DNA of 12,592 nucleotides from Bacteroidales bacterium (GTDB lineage: Bacteria; Bacteroidota; Bacteroidia; Bacteroidales; ML635J-15): positions 1-12,592 of the forward strand of contig JAQVGK010000039.1 of the NCBI GenBank assembly GCA_028696755.1, in the 5' to 3' direction. Shown here piece after piece: positions 1-6,914 of the stretch. The position numbers and the translations under genes were made by a program. Every line of letters starts with the position of its first letter. The stretch's first letter is position 1. The notes below the pieces were generated by a model that had not been told where the DNA came from, did not search any database, and saw only the letters and a list, made by a program, of their open reading frames with translations.

Positions 1-2136
1 ATCTCTTGTTAATGATTTGGACGGCTTATCTTTTAATGACATGCCACGGGTTCCAAATAGAGGAACATCATTAACATAAACATTAATACGGTCGAGATTG
101 TAGTTGTCGTCCTTCATTTGAAGTTTAACCGTTGTTGCTGGTGCTGTAGTTTTTAACTGAATGTCCTTTTGATTTGTAATCTTAATTTCGGGCAAGTTAA
201 TTTTTCCACTTAGCATATCTTCGGTAAACCCAAGTTTCGAAATACGTTTTAAATATGCTTTATGATAAAGTTCAATCATTTCTTCATCAAAGTACCCGAA
301 AGATTCTAGCACATAATCGGGACGGTTAAACTTTAGGTCGAATTGCTCGGCTGGAAAAACTTTTCCTTCAAAATTAAAACCAAGTCCTGTTAGTGCGTCA
401 CCAGTAGCCATATAGTAGTTGTCGGGAGTAATAAAAACTAATTTACCCATGTCAACAACATAAATGCTTAACAATTCTTCGCCAGTATCGAGATTCCAGA
501 TATTCATCGAAGCATCTTCGGCAGAGCTTATCAGATAATTCTTTCCTTTAATAATTTCAAAATCGTTGATATATCCACGATGACCTTTAAAAACAATTGT
601 TTTATTTCCATGTGTTCTTTCAATCTCAAAACCGCGGCAGGTATATGTGTCGCCAGATTGTGGATCGGTTTTTATAAGATAATCGGATTCGGAAGTCTTA
701 TCGGCAATCATTTGAACAATAAGAGTATTATCGGGCTTTTTATTTCTAAAAACCGATTCAACGCTGGTACGATCTTTCTCCGAATAACCTGTAAGTATTG
801 TCTGAAAACGCGTTGCATAGTTTTGCTCTTCGCCAAACCCTAGAAACTCTTTATTGTTTTGGAAATAAATCTGACGGAAAATATGATCATTCTCTTTGGA
901 CATAAGACCAATTTCAGGCTTTTTAGTTTTTCTTTCCTCTTTTGCTTCGTTAATCTTTAAATTTGAAATTGACGATACTTTTAATACAGGTTTTGTTAGC
1001 CCCCACTTGCCCCCAGAATAAACAATGTCGGTTCCATCAGGACTTATTGCAACAGCGTAAACATTTTCGTCGAACCAAATTTTACCATCTTCGCTGGATG
1101 CTTTTTCTTGAATTCCCTTAATGTTAAATGTTTGCTTTGCTTTTGTAGCGCGAGGATGTAATATGAAATATTGCAGCACTTTTTTATTTTCAAAATCCAC
1201 TATTGCCGCACGATTGTCGCTACCTGCTGTTCCAATAACATTTTTGTTTGGAGAAAAGCAAATGTCATTAATTTTGCCATTGTGTGCATTTAAACCTTCA
1301 CAAATAACTTTATCATTTTCGAATCTTAAGATATAAACAAAACCAAGTTCATCGCCAAAAGTTACAACACTGTCCTGTGGATGAGACTGTATTGCCGAAA
1401 CATTAAAACTACGTGGGATAATCCTTTTCTCGAAATTAAAATCTGGCAAACTCCAAACCGAAACCGATCTGTCGGACGAAGCAACAGCAACATATTTTCC
1501 ATCAGCAGAAAAATCAATGTCGTTTACGTTAAGGAAGTGTGTTTTTTCAAATTTCTTGACATTCAGATTTTTATTACAGAAATAAATTCTACCTTTCTCA
1601 TCGCCAGCAACAACAGTATTTCCATCGTTTGATACAGCTGCAAAAGTAAAATAAGTGTAGGCGTCTCTGTTAAATAGTGATTTTCCTCCTTTTTTTAGAA
1701 CAGAACCATGAATTGTTAATTCATCACTTAACTTTTTTCTTTGAATTTGGCCAGACGCTTTGTTTAGCTCGAGACTTTTCATATCGAAACGCCAAGTCTG
1801 AGTTTTGGTGGCAAGAATCAAGCTATTTTCTTTGTCGAAGTTCATTGCAAGCACCATTTCGTCGCCAGGAACTTTAATTCGGTAAAACATTTTTCCCGAC
1901 AAAAGATCGTTTATCACAAGCTCGTTGTTTGTGTCGATACTTGCTAGATATCGCGAACTGGGATCCCACTCTACATATAAAATGCTTCCCGAGTGACCAG
2001 CTTGAACAACTGGAACAACTTTTTGAGCATTTAAAGCTGAAAAAACACTAAAAAATAGCACAATACCAATTAGCAATTTCTTAAAGCTAAAGGATTTTCT
2101 TGTATTCTTGCTCGTATTTATGTTATTGTTTTTCAT
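1..2136 (-). CDS. Exported WD40-repeat protein, probably with a C-terminal caspase-like domain beyond the window (partial)
   Basis: An open minus-strand frame starts at the ATG at 2136 and runs uninterrupted for 712 codons to the left edge, so the 3' end is missing. Residues 1-37 look like a signal peptide with a long N-region: a basic stretch, the hydrophobic core LLIGIVLFFSVFSAL, then an NA|Q cleavage site. Degenerate WD40 blades follow, seen as GH/AH...D...S...IW patterns: GHSGSILYVEWD near 47-58, NVNDIDFSADGKY near 203-216 ending in VW, AHNGKINDICFSPN at 284-297, and GHRGYINDF at 518-526 ending in IWNLDTGEE. Residues 593-612 (VFPAEQFDLKFNRPDYVLES) and YVNDVPLFG at 687-695 resemble, from memory, the linker between WD40 blades and a C14 caspase-like peptidase in Bacteroidota proteins. 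The caspase part is inferred, not seen. The protein is likely periplasmic or surface-exposed. The gene lies 12 nt after a beta-barrel gene, so the two are probably co-transcribed. Confidence 0.85.
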   Translation of the reverse strand, partial: MKNNNINTSKNTRKSFSFKKLLIGIVLFFSVFSALNAQKVVPVVQAGHSGSILYVEWDPSSRYLASIDTNNELVINDLLSGKMFYRIKVPGDEMVLAMNFDKENSLILATKTQTWRFDMKSLELNKASGQIQRKKLSDELTIHGSVLKKGGKSLFNRDAYTYFTFAAVSNDGNTVVAGDEKGRIYFCNKNLNVKKFEKTHFLNVNDIDFSADGKYVAVASSDRSVSVWSLPDFNFEKRIIPRSFNVSAIQSHPQDSVVTFGDELGFVYILRFENDKVICEGLNAHNGKINDICFSPNKNVIGTAGSDNRAAIVDFENKKVLQYFILHPRATKAKQTFNIKGIQEKASSEDGKIWFDENVYAVAISPDGTDIVYSGGKWGLTKPVLKVSSISNLKINEAKEERKTKKPEIGLMSKENDHIFRQIYFQNNKEFLGFGEEQNYATRFQTILTGYSEKDRTSVESVFRNKKPDNTLIVQMIADKTSESDYLIKTDPQSGDTYTCRGFEIERTHGNKTIVFKGHRGYINDFEIIKGKNYLISSAEDASMNIWNLDTGEELLSIYVVDMGKLVFITPDNYYMATGDALTGLGFNFEGKVFPAEQFDLKFNRPDYVLESFGYFDEEMIELYHKAYLKRISKLGFTEDMLSGKINLPEIKITNQKDIQLKTTAPATTVKLQMKDDNYNLDRINVYVNDVPLFGTRGMSLKDKPSKSLTRD

Positions 2137-2148
2137 TGTTGGCTGATT

Positions 2149-2910
2149 TTATTGTTTGTAATATTGTAATAATCTTGAATCGTCTTCTTTTCCCAATGGC
2201 ATTAAAAACGTTGCACCAATACCCGCATATCCTCTTATGGCTGGCTCGTCAGAGTACCTGGTTAGTGGTGATGTTGTATAGAAGAGATTTGTAACAAGAT
2301 ATTTTGCAATGTGAATATCGAACCCGAATTTAGGATTTACATGAAAACCAATATCGGCAAGGTTTGAGTAAACGGTATTGGGATAAAAAATTATTGCATC
2401 GCCATAATCGTCAGTATACTCACCATACTCTATCAGATCGGTTTTGTTTTTATCGGTAAGGGTAGTCGAGTTGCTTACTGGGATTTTGAAATCCAATCCT
2501 GCGCCGATTGCAAAATGCAGTTTCCCAACGTAAAAGTGATATTTATACATTATTCCAACTTGTGGCATTACCATAAAAGAAGATAAGCGCAAACTATCGC
2601 TATCGGAACCAAATTCATACATGTCAGGTTCTACATCAAGGGTATAATTCGACGACAAAAAATCGAGCCCCGGAGTAAAAACCAATCTGCTTCGTTTGTA
2701 ACCAAAATCAAATGGAAAACCCAGACTTATACATCCGCCCTGAGTTTTTCGCGCAGTAGCAGAGTAAGTAGATTCACCATATCTGATTGTAAAATCATCG
2801 CCTTTAGCCAGAAAACCATACGAAAACGAAGCTGTATAACCACGAACCATCTGTTGTGCGCTTGCAGAAATGCCTGCAGATATCAACAGTAGAAAAATTA
2901 TTTTTTTCAT
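2149..2910 (-). CDS. Secreted outer-membrane beta-barrel-like protein
   Basis: This 253-aa protein has a clear signal peptide (residues 1-18, Lys-Lys, hydrophobic core, then SASA|QQ). The mature part consists of short alternating polar/hydrophobic strands rich in Gly, Tyr and Phe, for example GYTASFSYGF, ISLGFPFDFGY, HFAIGAGLDFKI, HVNPKFGFDI and GYAGIGATFLMPLG, as expected of an 8-10-stranded outer-membrane barrel. I do not recognise a specific family and cannot name a ligand. The start is chosen because the signal peptide begins there; no Shine-Dalgarno sequence precedes it, as is usual in this phylum. The gene is first in a probable operon with the WD40-repeat gene (12 nt gap), so the barrel may anchor, export or work with that protein at the outer membrane. 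This partnership is inference from gene order only. Confidence 0.8.
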   Translation of the reverse strand: MKKIIFLLLISAGISASAQQMVRGYTASFSYGFLAKGDDFTIRYGESTYSATARKTQGGCISLGFPFDFGYKRSRLVFTPGLDFLSSNYTLDVEPDMYEFGSDSDSLRLSSFMVMPQVGIMYKYHFYVGKLHFAIGAGLDFKIPVSNSTTLTDKNKTDLIEYGEYTDDYGDAIIFYPNTVYSNLADIGFHVNPKFGFDIHIAKYLVTNLFYTTSPLTRYSDEPAIRGYAGIGATFLMPLGKEDDSRLLQYYKQ

Positions 2911-2940
2911 ATTTTTATTTCAAGTAATAATTCTTTTAAC

Positions 2941-2948
2941 TAATTTTG
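2941..2948 (+). promoter_or_regulatory. Candidate Bacteroidota -7 element for the PorT-like gene
   Basis: TAATTTTG fits the TAnnTTTG consensus of the Bacteroidota primary sigma factor. A TTTC at 2918-2921, 19 nt upstream, matches three of four bases of the -33 TTTG element at the expected distance. Transcription would start near 2955 and give a leader of about 75 nt to the ATG at 3029. In AT-rich DNA such an octamer can occur by chance. Confidence 0.45.
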
Positions 2949-2991
2949 TCGAACAATGATTTGTTTCATACAAAGCAATGTTTTATTGTCA

Positions 2992-2999
2992 CAAAATTA
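2992..2999 (-). promoter_or_regulatory. Candidate Bacteroidota -7 element for the beta-barrel/WD40 operon
   Basis: On the minus strand this reads TAATTTTG, a match to TAnnTTTG. It lies about 80 nt before the ATG at 2910. The -33 match is poor: TTCG on the minus strand (plus-strand 3020-3023), 20 nt away. The octamer is identical to the one on the opposite strand at 2941-2948, and the two point towards each other. Confidence 0.35.
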
Positions 3000-3028
3000 A
3001 AACTTATATAAACATAAAACGAAAAATC

Positions 3029-3637
3029 ATGAAAAAAATATTAATTACATTGGTTTTTAGCAGTATAGTTTTGGGAATCTCTGCTCAGGGAATGTTTTTT
3101 GGTCCTCAGGTTGGATTTAGTAGCACCACTCTTATCGAGAAAAGTACTTTTGGGACAACTGAGAAAAAATTTAATATCGGCTATCAAATTGGTGTTGCTG
3201 GGGAAATAGAAATTATGAACTTTCTTTATGTTGGCGCTTCGGTAAGTTTCTTCCAAAAAGGCGATAAACAAGGCGACGAAACTTTTACTGCCAAAACAAA
3301 ACTTGGTTACCTTGATGTTCCAATTACCCTCGGATATAAAATGCCAATTGGAAATGTGAGTGTTTTCGGTAATGTTGGTCCTTATACAAGTGTAGCTATT
3401 GTTGGAAAATCAGTGTATCACACCGAGTTTATGGACGAAACTCACGAAATTGATTTCGAGTATTACAAACGTTTTGATACAGGTGTAACCTTTGGTGGTG
3501 GGATCGAATTTAAGCAGTTTCAGGTAAAAGCAAACTACTCTTTAGGCTTTGTTGACATTTACGAAAGCGAATTTGTTTCAGCAAAAAACTCTGTGTTTAA
3601 TATCACTGGCACTTATTTTATTGGAAGGAATTATTAA
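3029..3637 (+). CDS. PorT-family outer-membrane beta-barrel protein
   Basis: The frame is open from 2978, but the start is set at the ATG at 3029 because the signal peptide begins there (MKKILITLVFSSIVLGISA|Q), giving 202 aa. The body reads as a small barrel of the PorT / OMP_b-brl_2 type. An N-terminal FGPQVGFSS strand is followed by FNIGYQIGVAGEIEI, then the typical YLDVPITLGYKMPIGNVSVFGNVGPY block (strand, turn, strand), then VTFGGGIEFKQFQVKANYSLGF and a C-terminal strand NITGTYFIG. Proteins of this group sit in the outer membrane of Bacteroidota; most have no known substrate, and membership does not imply a role in type IX secretion. The gene is divergent from the other barrel gene. It ends 56 nt before the O-acyltransferase operon, which has its own promoter, so it is probably monocistronic. 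Confidence 0.82.
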   Translation: MKKILITLVFSSIVLGISAQGMFFGPQVGFSSTTLIEKSTFGTTEKKFNIGYQIGVAGEIEIMNFLYVGASVSFFQKGDKQGDETFTAKTKLGYLDVPITLGYKMPIGNVSVFGNVGPYTSVAIVGKSVYHTEFMDETHEIDFEYYKRFDTGVTFGGGIEFKQFQVKANYSLGFVDIYESEFVSAKNSVFNITGTYFIGRNY

Positions 3638-3640
3638 TAA

Positions 3641-3669
3641 TTCGCAATACTTATAAATTTTTATATTTG
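3641..3669 (+). promoter_or_regulatory. Bacteroidota-type promoter of the O-acyltransferase operon
   Basis: TATATTTG at 3662-3669 is an exact TAnnTTTG -7 element. A weak -33-like TTCG lies at 3641-3644 with 17 nt between. The expected start is near 3675, leaving a leader of under 20 nt before the ATG at 3694. An AAGGAA at 3684-3689, four nt from the ATG, is one of the few Shine-Dalgarno-like sequences in the window, although close. Confidence 0.6.
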
Positions 3670-3693
3670 CAGCCTTAATAATTAAGGAACACA

Positions 3694-5121
3694 ATGGTTT
3701 TTAGCAGTAGCATATTCTTATTATATTTCTTGCCGCTATTCTTTTTCTTTTACTACATTTCTGATGTAAAGTACAAAAACTGGATTGCACTAATCGCGAG
3801 TCTTATTTTTTATGGCTTTGGTGCTCCTAAATTTTTATTTATAATATTATTCTCTGTTGTTATTGACTTTTTTATCGTTAAAAAAATAGATCTTTCGCAA
3901 AATATTAAAGAGAGAAAATGGCTGCTATTTGCATCGGTAGTTTTAAACATTGGCCTGCTTGCTTACTTCAAATATGCAAATTTCTTTGTCGAAAATCTAA
4001 ATTATATTCTTTGGCGAATTGGGATAGAAGGGATTGAATGGACAAAAATTATATTGCCTATAGGGATATCATTTTACACATTTCAAAAACTAAGCTACTC
4101 TATTGATATCTATCGAGGAAAAAGCAAAAGATTAAATTCCATTGCCGATTACTTACTTTTCATCCTTTTGTTTCCTCAACTTATTGCAGGACCGATTGTG
4201 CGATATAACGAAATTGCAACGCAACTAACTGATAGAAAAGCAAATGAGAATACAGAAAACCGTTTGATGGGTTTTTATCGATTTATCATTGGCTTATCGA
4301 AAAAGGTTTTAATAGCAAACACCCTTGGCTCTGTTGTTGATACAATTTTTGCAACTCCAGTTGACGATATCGGAACTCTTACTTCATGGCTGGGAATTGT
4401 TGCTTATTCGTTCCAAATTTATTTCGATTTTTCGGGCTATTCCGATATGGCAATTGGTATTGGACGAATGATTGGGTTTAAATTTCCCGAAAACTTTAAT
4501 AATCCATACACAAGTCAAAGCATCTCCGAATTTTGGCGTCGTTGGCACATGACCCTCGGAAACTGGATGCGCGATTATCTTTATATTCCTTTAGGGGGCA
4601 ACCGCGTTGATTCAAAATTCAGATTATATTTTAATCTTTGGTTTGTATTTTTGATATCTGGATTATGGCATGGCTCTTCATGGAATTTTGTTGTGTGGGG
4701 CGCTTTCCATGGCTTTTTTCTAGTAATGGACAGGCTATTTTTACTTAAACTAACTTCAAAGATTGGCAAGATTCCTCGTGTTGTATTAACTTATATTATA
4801 ACTCTTATTGGTTGGGTAATTTTTAGGGCCGAGACATTACCTTTTGCAATTAAGTATATTAGAAACTTGTTCCGTATCGATGGAAATCTTTTCCCAGATT
4901 ATCTAACAAATCAGTTTAAAGTAACCCTTATAGTTGCTGCTTTCTTTGCATTTTTTACTTTATTAAAGCTTGGGTTAAAACTAGAGAATAAGATTTTTTA
5001 TAGCGAGTATTCGCTAAAGCAACATGTTGTTACTGGAACTTTTGCAGCGATCTTTTTTATAATTTGTATTTCGTTTATTACAAAAGGAGGTTTTAATCCC
5101 TTTATTTATTTTAGATTCTGA
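3694..5121 (+). CDS. AlgI-like MBOAT-family membrane O-acyltransferase
   Basis: This 475-aa polytopic membrane protein has about ten hydrophobic segments and the usual AlgI/DltB-type length. Family marks are the N-terminus MVFSSSIFLLYFLPLFF, LPIGISFYTFQKLSYSIDIYRG (121-142), the PQLIAGPIVRY block (161-171), FDFSGYSDMAIG (245-255), and the core SEFWRRWHMTLGNWMRDYLYIPLGG (278-302). ISGLWHGSSWNFVVWGAFHG (321-340) supplies the conserved membrane histidine H326; H285 and H339 are also conserved positions. In AlgI and relatives the enzyme passes acetyl groups from a cytoplasmic donor across the inner membrane to a periplasmic acetyltransferase. The next gene overlaps by 1 nt (TGATG) and encodes such a partner, which supports glycan O-acetylation. 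No polysaccharide synthesis genes are nearby, so the acceptor is unknown. All key motifs are intact. Confidence 0.93.
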   Translation: MVFSSSIFLLYFLPLFFFFYYISDVKYKNWIALIASLIFYGFGAPKFLFIILFSVVIDFFIVKKIDLSQNIKERKWLLFASVVLNIGLLAYFKYANFFVENLNYILWRIGIEGIEWTKIILPIGISFYTFQKLSYSIDIYRGKSKRLNSIADYLLFILLFPQLIAGPIVRYNEIATQLTDRKANENTENRLMGFYRFIIGLSKKVLIANTLGSVVDTIFATPVDDIGTLTSWLGIVAYSFQIYFDFSGYSDMAIGIGRMIGFKFPENFNNPYTSQSISEFWRRWHMTLGNWMRDYLYIPLGGNRVDSKFRLYFNLWFVFLISGLWHGSSWNFVVWGAFHGFFLVMDRLFLLKLTSKIGKIPRVVLTYIITLIGWVIFRAETLPFAIKYIRNLFRIDGNLFPDYLTNQFKVTLIVAAFFAFFTLLKLGLKLENKIFYSEYSLKQHVVTGTFAAIFFIICISFITKGGFNPFIYFRF

Positions 5122-6473
5122 TGGAAAGATTTAAGAAAATATGGTTCCTTTTCTTCATGGTATTATTGTCAATACCTATGATTCAGAATTTTACAGGATG
5201 GATTAAAGAAAAACCATTAAATGGAGCATTTGTTCCTGCCGTTAAACCACAGTTTTCGGTTAAAGCAATTTGGAACGAAACTTATCAGGATTCGTGTACT
5301 AAATATATTGAGGAAAACATTGGATTTCATAATTTTTTGGTTCGATTAAATAATCAAATGATTTTCTCGGTTTTTCGCGAATCTCCTGTTAAAGGACCAG
5401 TTATTGGAAAAGATGGTGTTCTATTCGAAGAATCATACATCATTAGCTATCTTGGCAAAACTTATATTGGAGATGAACAAATTGTTCAAAACACGAAGAA
5501 TTTGCTCGCAGCACAAGAGATTTTAAAAGAAAAAGGAGTTAGCCTACTAATCGTATTTCCGCCTGGAAAAGCATCATATTATCCCGAACTAATTCCAAAC
5601 AAATATAAGCCATCAAAAAAGTCCGTAAATAACTATGAGGCTTACCTCAAAAATTTTAAGGAAAAAGGAGTTAATGTAATTGATTTAAACAGCTACATTG
5701 TTGGAATGAAAGATACCGCATCTTACGAGGTGTATTGCGATCTTGGTGCTCATTGGACAATCTGGGCAGCATCAATTGCAATGGATAGCGTAATTGGATA
5801 TATTGAAAAAATGGCAGGTCGGGATTTTGCTGATTTTTCAATTGTGAAGATGGAAACTCCAGACACTTTGAGAAATCAGGATGATGATTTATACAAAACC
5901 ATGAATTTGTTTTTCCATCCTCCTTATAAAAAGATTGCGTATCCAGTTTTTAAATTCAATAACGGAGAAGATAAAATTAGGCCAAAAGTTCTGGCAATTT
6001 CGGATTCCTATTGGTGGACAATATACGCCGACAATGTGGCAATCCCCCAAAATGTATTTTCAAATGGCGGATTTTGGTTTTATAATAAAACAGTTTATCC
6101 TGTTCGCAATCCTGTGCAAAGTGTTGATGAACTTGACTATAAAAAGGAAATTGAGAGTCAGGAGTTCGTGTTGCTTGTAACTACCGAGGCAACAAATCAT
6201 TTGTTCCCTTATGGTTTTTGCGAGAAATATCTTATTACCTACGAAGCCGAGTTTTTAACCAGATACGGATCAGACACATTAACAAAGGCTGATAGCTTAT
6301 ATTTAGATTTTAGAAACAGTGAAATCATTAAAATTATTGGTGAAATTAATTCTAATGAAGATTGGAAAAATAAGATTATAAAACAGGCCGAAGAGCAGAA
6401 AAAAGACCTTGATTTAATGATCTGGGAAGACGCCGAATATACATTCAAAGTTAAAGCGGGGGTTATCAAATAG
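5121..6473 (+). CDS. AlgX/AlgJ-like periplasmic SGNH-fold O-acetyltransferase (GxHW variant)
   Basis: This 450-aa protein has one N-terminal membrane anchor or uncleaved signal (about residues 7-24), then a periplasmic domain. It fits the AlgX/AlgJ ('DHHW') group. PVKGPVIGKDGVLF (89-102) is the typical early strand-turn segment. VSLLIVFPPGKASYYPELIP (140-159) is the conserved region before the catalytic part. CDLGAHWT (206-213) carries the HW of the DxHW motif, and ISDSYWW (293-299) supplies the putative nucleophile S296. The Asp two residues before the His is Gly (G209), although D207 is close by. The family moves acetyl groups from the MBOAT partner onto a glycan. The start codon overlaps the stop of the MBOAT gene, indicating translational coupling. 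The last ~70 residues, charged and partly helical, are not clearly part of the core fold. Confidence 0.82.
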   Translation: MERFKKIWFLFFMVLLSIPMIQNFTGWIKEKPLNGAFVPAVKPQFSVKAIWNETYQDSCTKYIEENIGFHNFLVRLNNQMIFSVFRESPVKGPVIGKDGVLFEESYIISYLGKTYIGDEQIVQNTKNLLAAQEILKEKGVSLLIVFPPGKASYYPELIPNKYKPSKKSVNNYEAYLKNFKEKGVNVIDLNSYIVGMKDTASYEVYCDLGAHWTIWAASIAMDSVIGYIEKMAGRDFADFSIVKMETPDTLRNQDDDLYKTMNLFFHPPYKKIAYPVFKFNNGEDKIRPKVLAISDSYWWTIYADNVAIPQNVFSNGGFWFYNKTVYPVRNPVQSVDELDYKKEIESQEFVLLVTTEATNHLFPYGFCEKYLITYEAEFLTRYGSDTLTKADSLYLDFRNSEIIKIIGEINSNEDWKNKIIKQAEEQKKDLDLMIWEDAEYTFKVKAGVIK

Positions 6474-6548
6474 AGTATCGTAATTCTCCCCCAAAAATGC
6501 AATTATCGTTTAAGCAAAACACTTACAACTAAGTTTGTTATTTTGTAT

Positions 6549-6556
6549 TATCTTTG
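6549..6556 (+). promoter_or_regulatory. -7 element of the rbfA-permease operon
   Basis: TATCTTTG matches the TAnnTTTG -7 consensus. No good -33 TTTG sits at the usual distance; TTAC at 6523-6526 is the nearest in position. The ATG of rbfA is at 6571, so the transcript start expected near 6562-6564 leaves a leader of only about 7-9 nt. Confidence 0.55.
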
Positions 6557-6570
6557 CAAACAAAAAAATA

Positions 6571-6912
6571 ATGGAACAATCAAAACGACAAACACAGGTT
6601 GCAGGGCTTATTCAAGAAGAACTGGCAAAGGTAATTCAACATAAATTTAATGGACTTGTTCCAGGCCGACTATTAACTGTAACTGTTGTGCGCATGAGTC
6701 CAGATCTTGGCGTTGCAAAGGTATATGTCAGCATTTTTCCTTCAACTGATGGTGAAAAGATAATTAAAGAAATAAATAAAAATGTCTCTAAGATAAGATT
6801 CGAACTGGGAAATGCAATCAAAAATGATGTACGCAGAATTCCGGAACTGGTTTTTTATCTTGACGATAGTCTCGATTATATCGAACGAATTGACAAAGCA
6901 TTAAATTCATAA
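6571..6912 (+). CDS. rbfA: Ribosome-binding factor A
   Basis: The protein is 113 aa from the ATG at 6571. The frame is open to 6535, but the extra residues (MLFCIIFANKKI) fall on the promoter and do not match the family. Typical RbfA features are visible: the N-terminal helix with RQTQVAGLIQEELAKVIQ, the strand LLTVTVVRMSPDLGVAKVYVSIFP of the KH-like fold, then the helix and terminal block IRFELGNAIKNDVRRIPELVFYLDDSLDYIERID. RbfA binds the 30S subunit and assists late maturation of 16S rRNA, including the 5' helix; in many bacteria it is needed for growth in the cold. Length and motifs are normal. The permease gene starts 2 nt after its stop, so the two share a transcript. Confidence 0.95.
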   Translation: MEQSKRQTQVAGLIQEELAKVIQHKFNGLVPGRLLTVTVVRMSPDLGVAKVYVSIFPSTDGEKIIKEINKNVSKIRFELGNAIKNDVRRIPELVFYLDDSLDYIERIDKALNS

Positions 6913-6914
6913 AA

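Noticed and set aside
1..2136. Several plus-strand reading frames of 60-90 codons
   Set aside because: They are antisense to the continuous WD40-repeat frame and have no family features or promoters.
6458..6492. GGGGG ... CCCCC inverted repeat at the end of the AlgX-like gene as a terminator
   Set aside because: Only 5 bp of stem around a 25-nt loop, followed by A-tract rather than T-tract; termination here is not supported.
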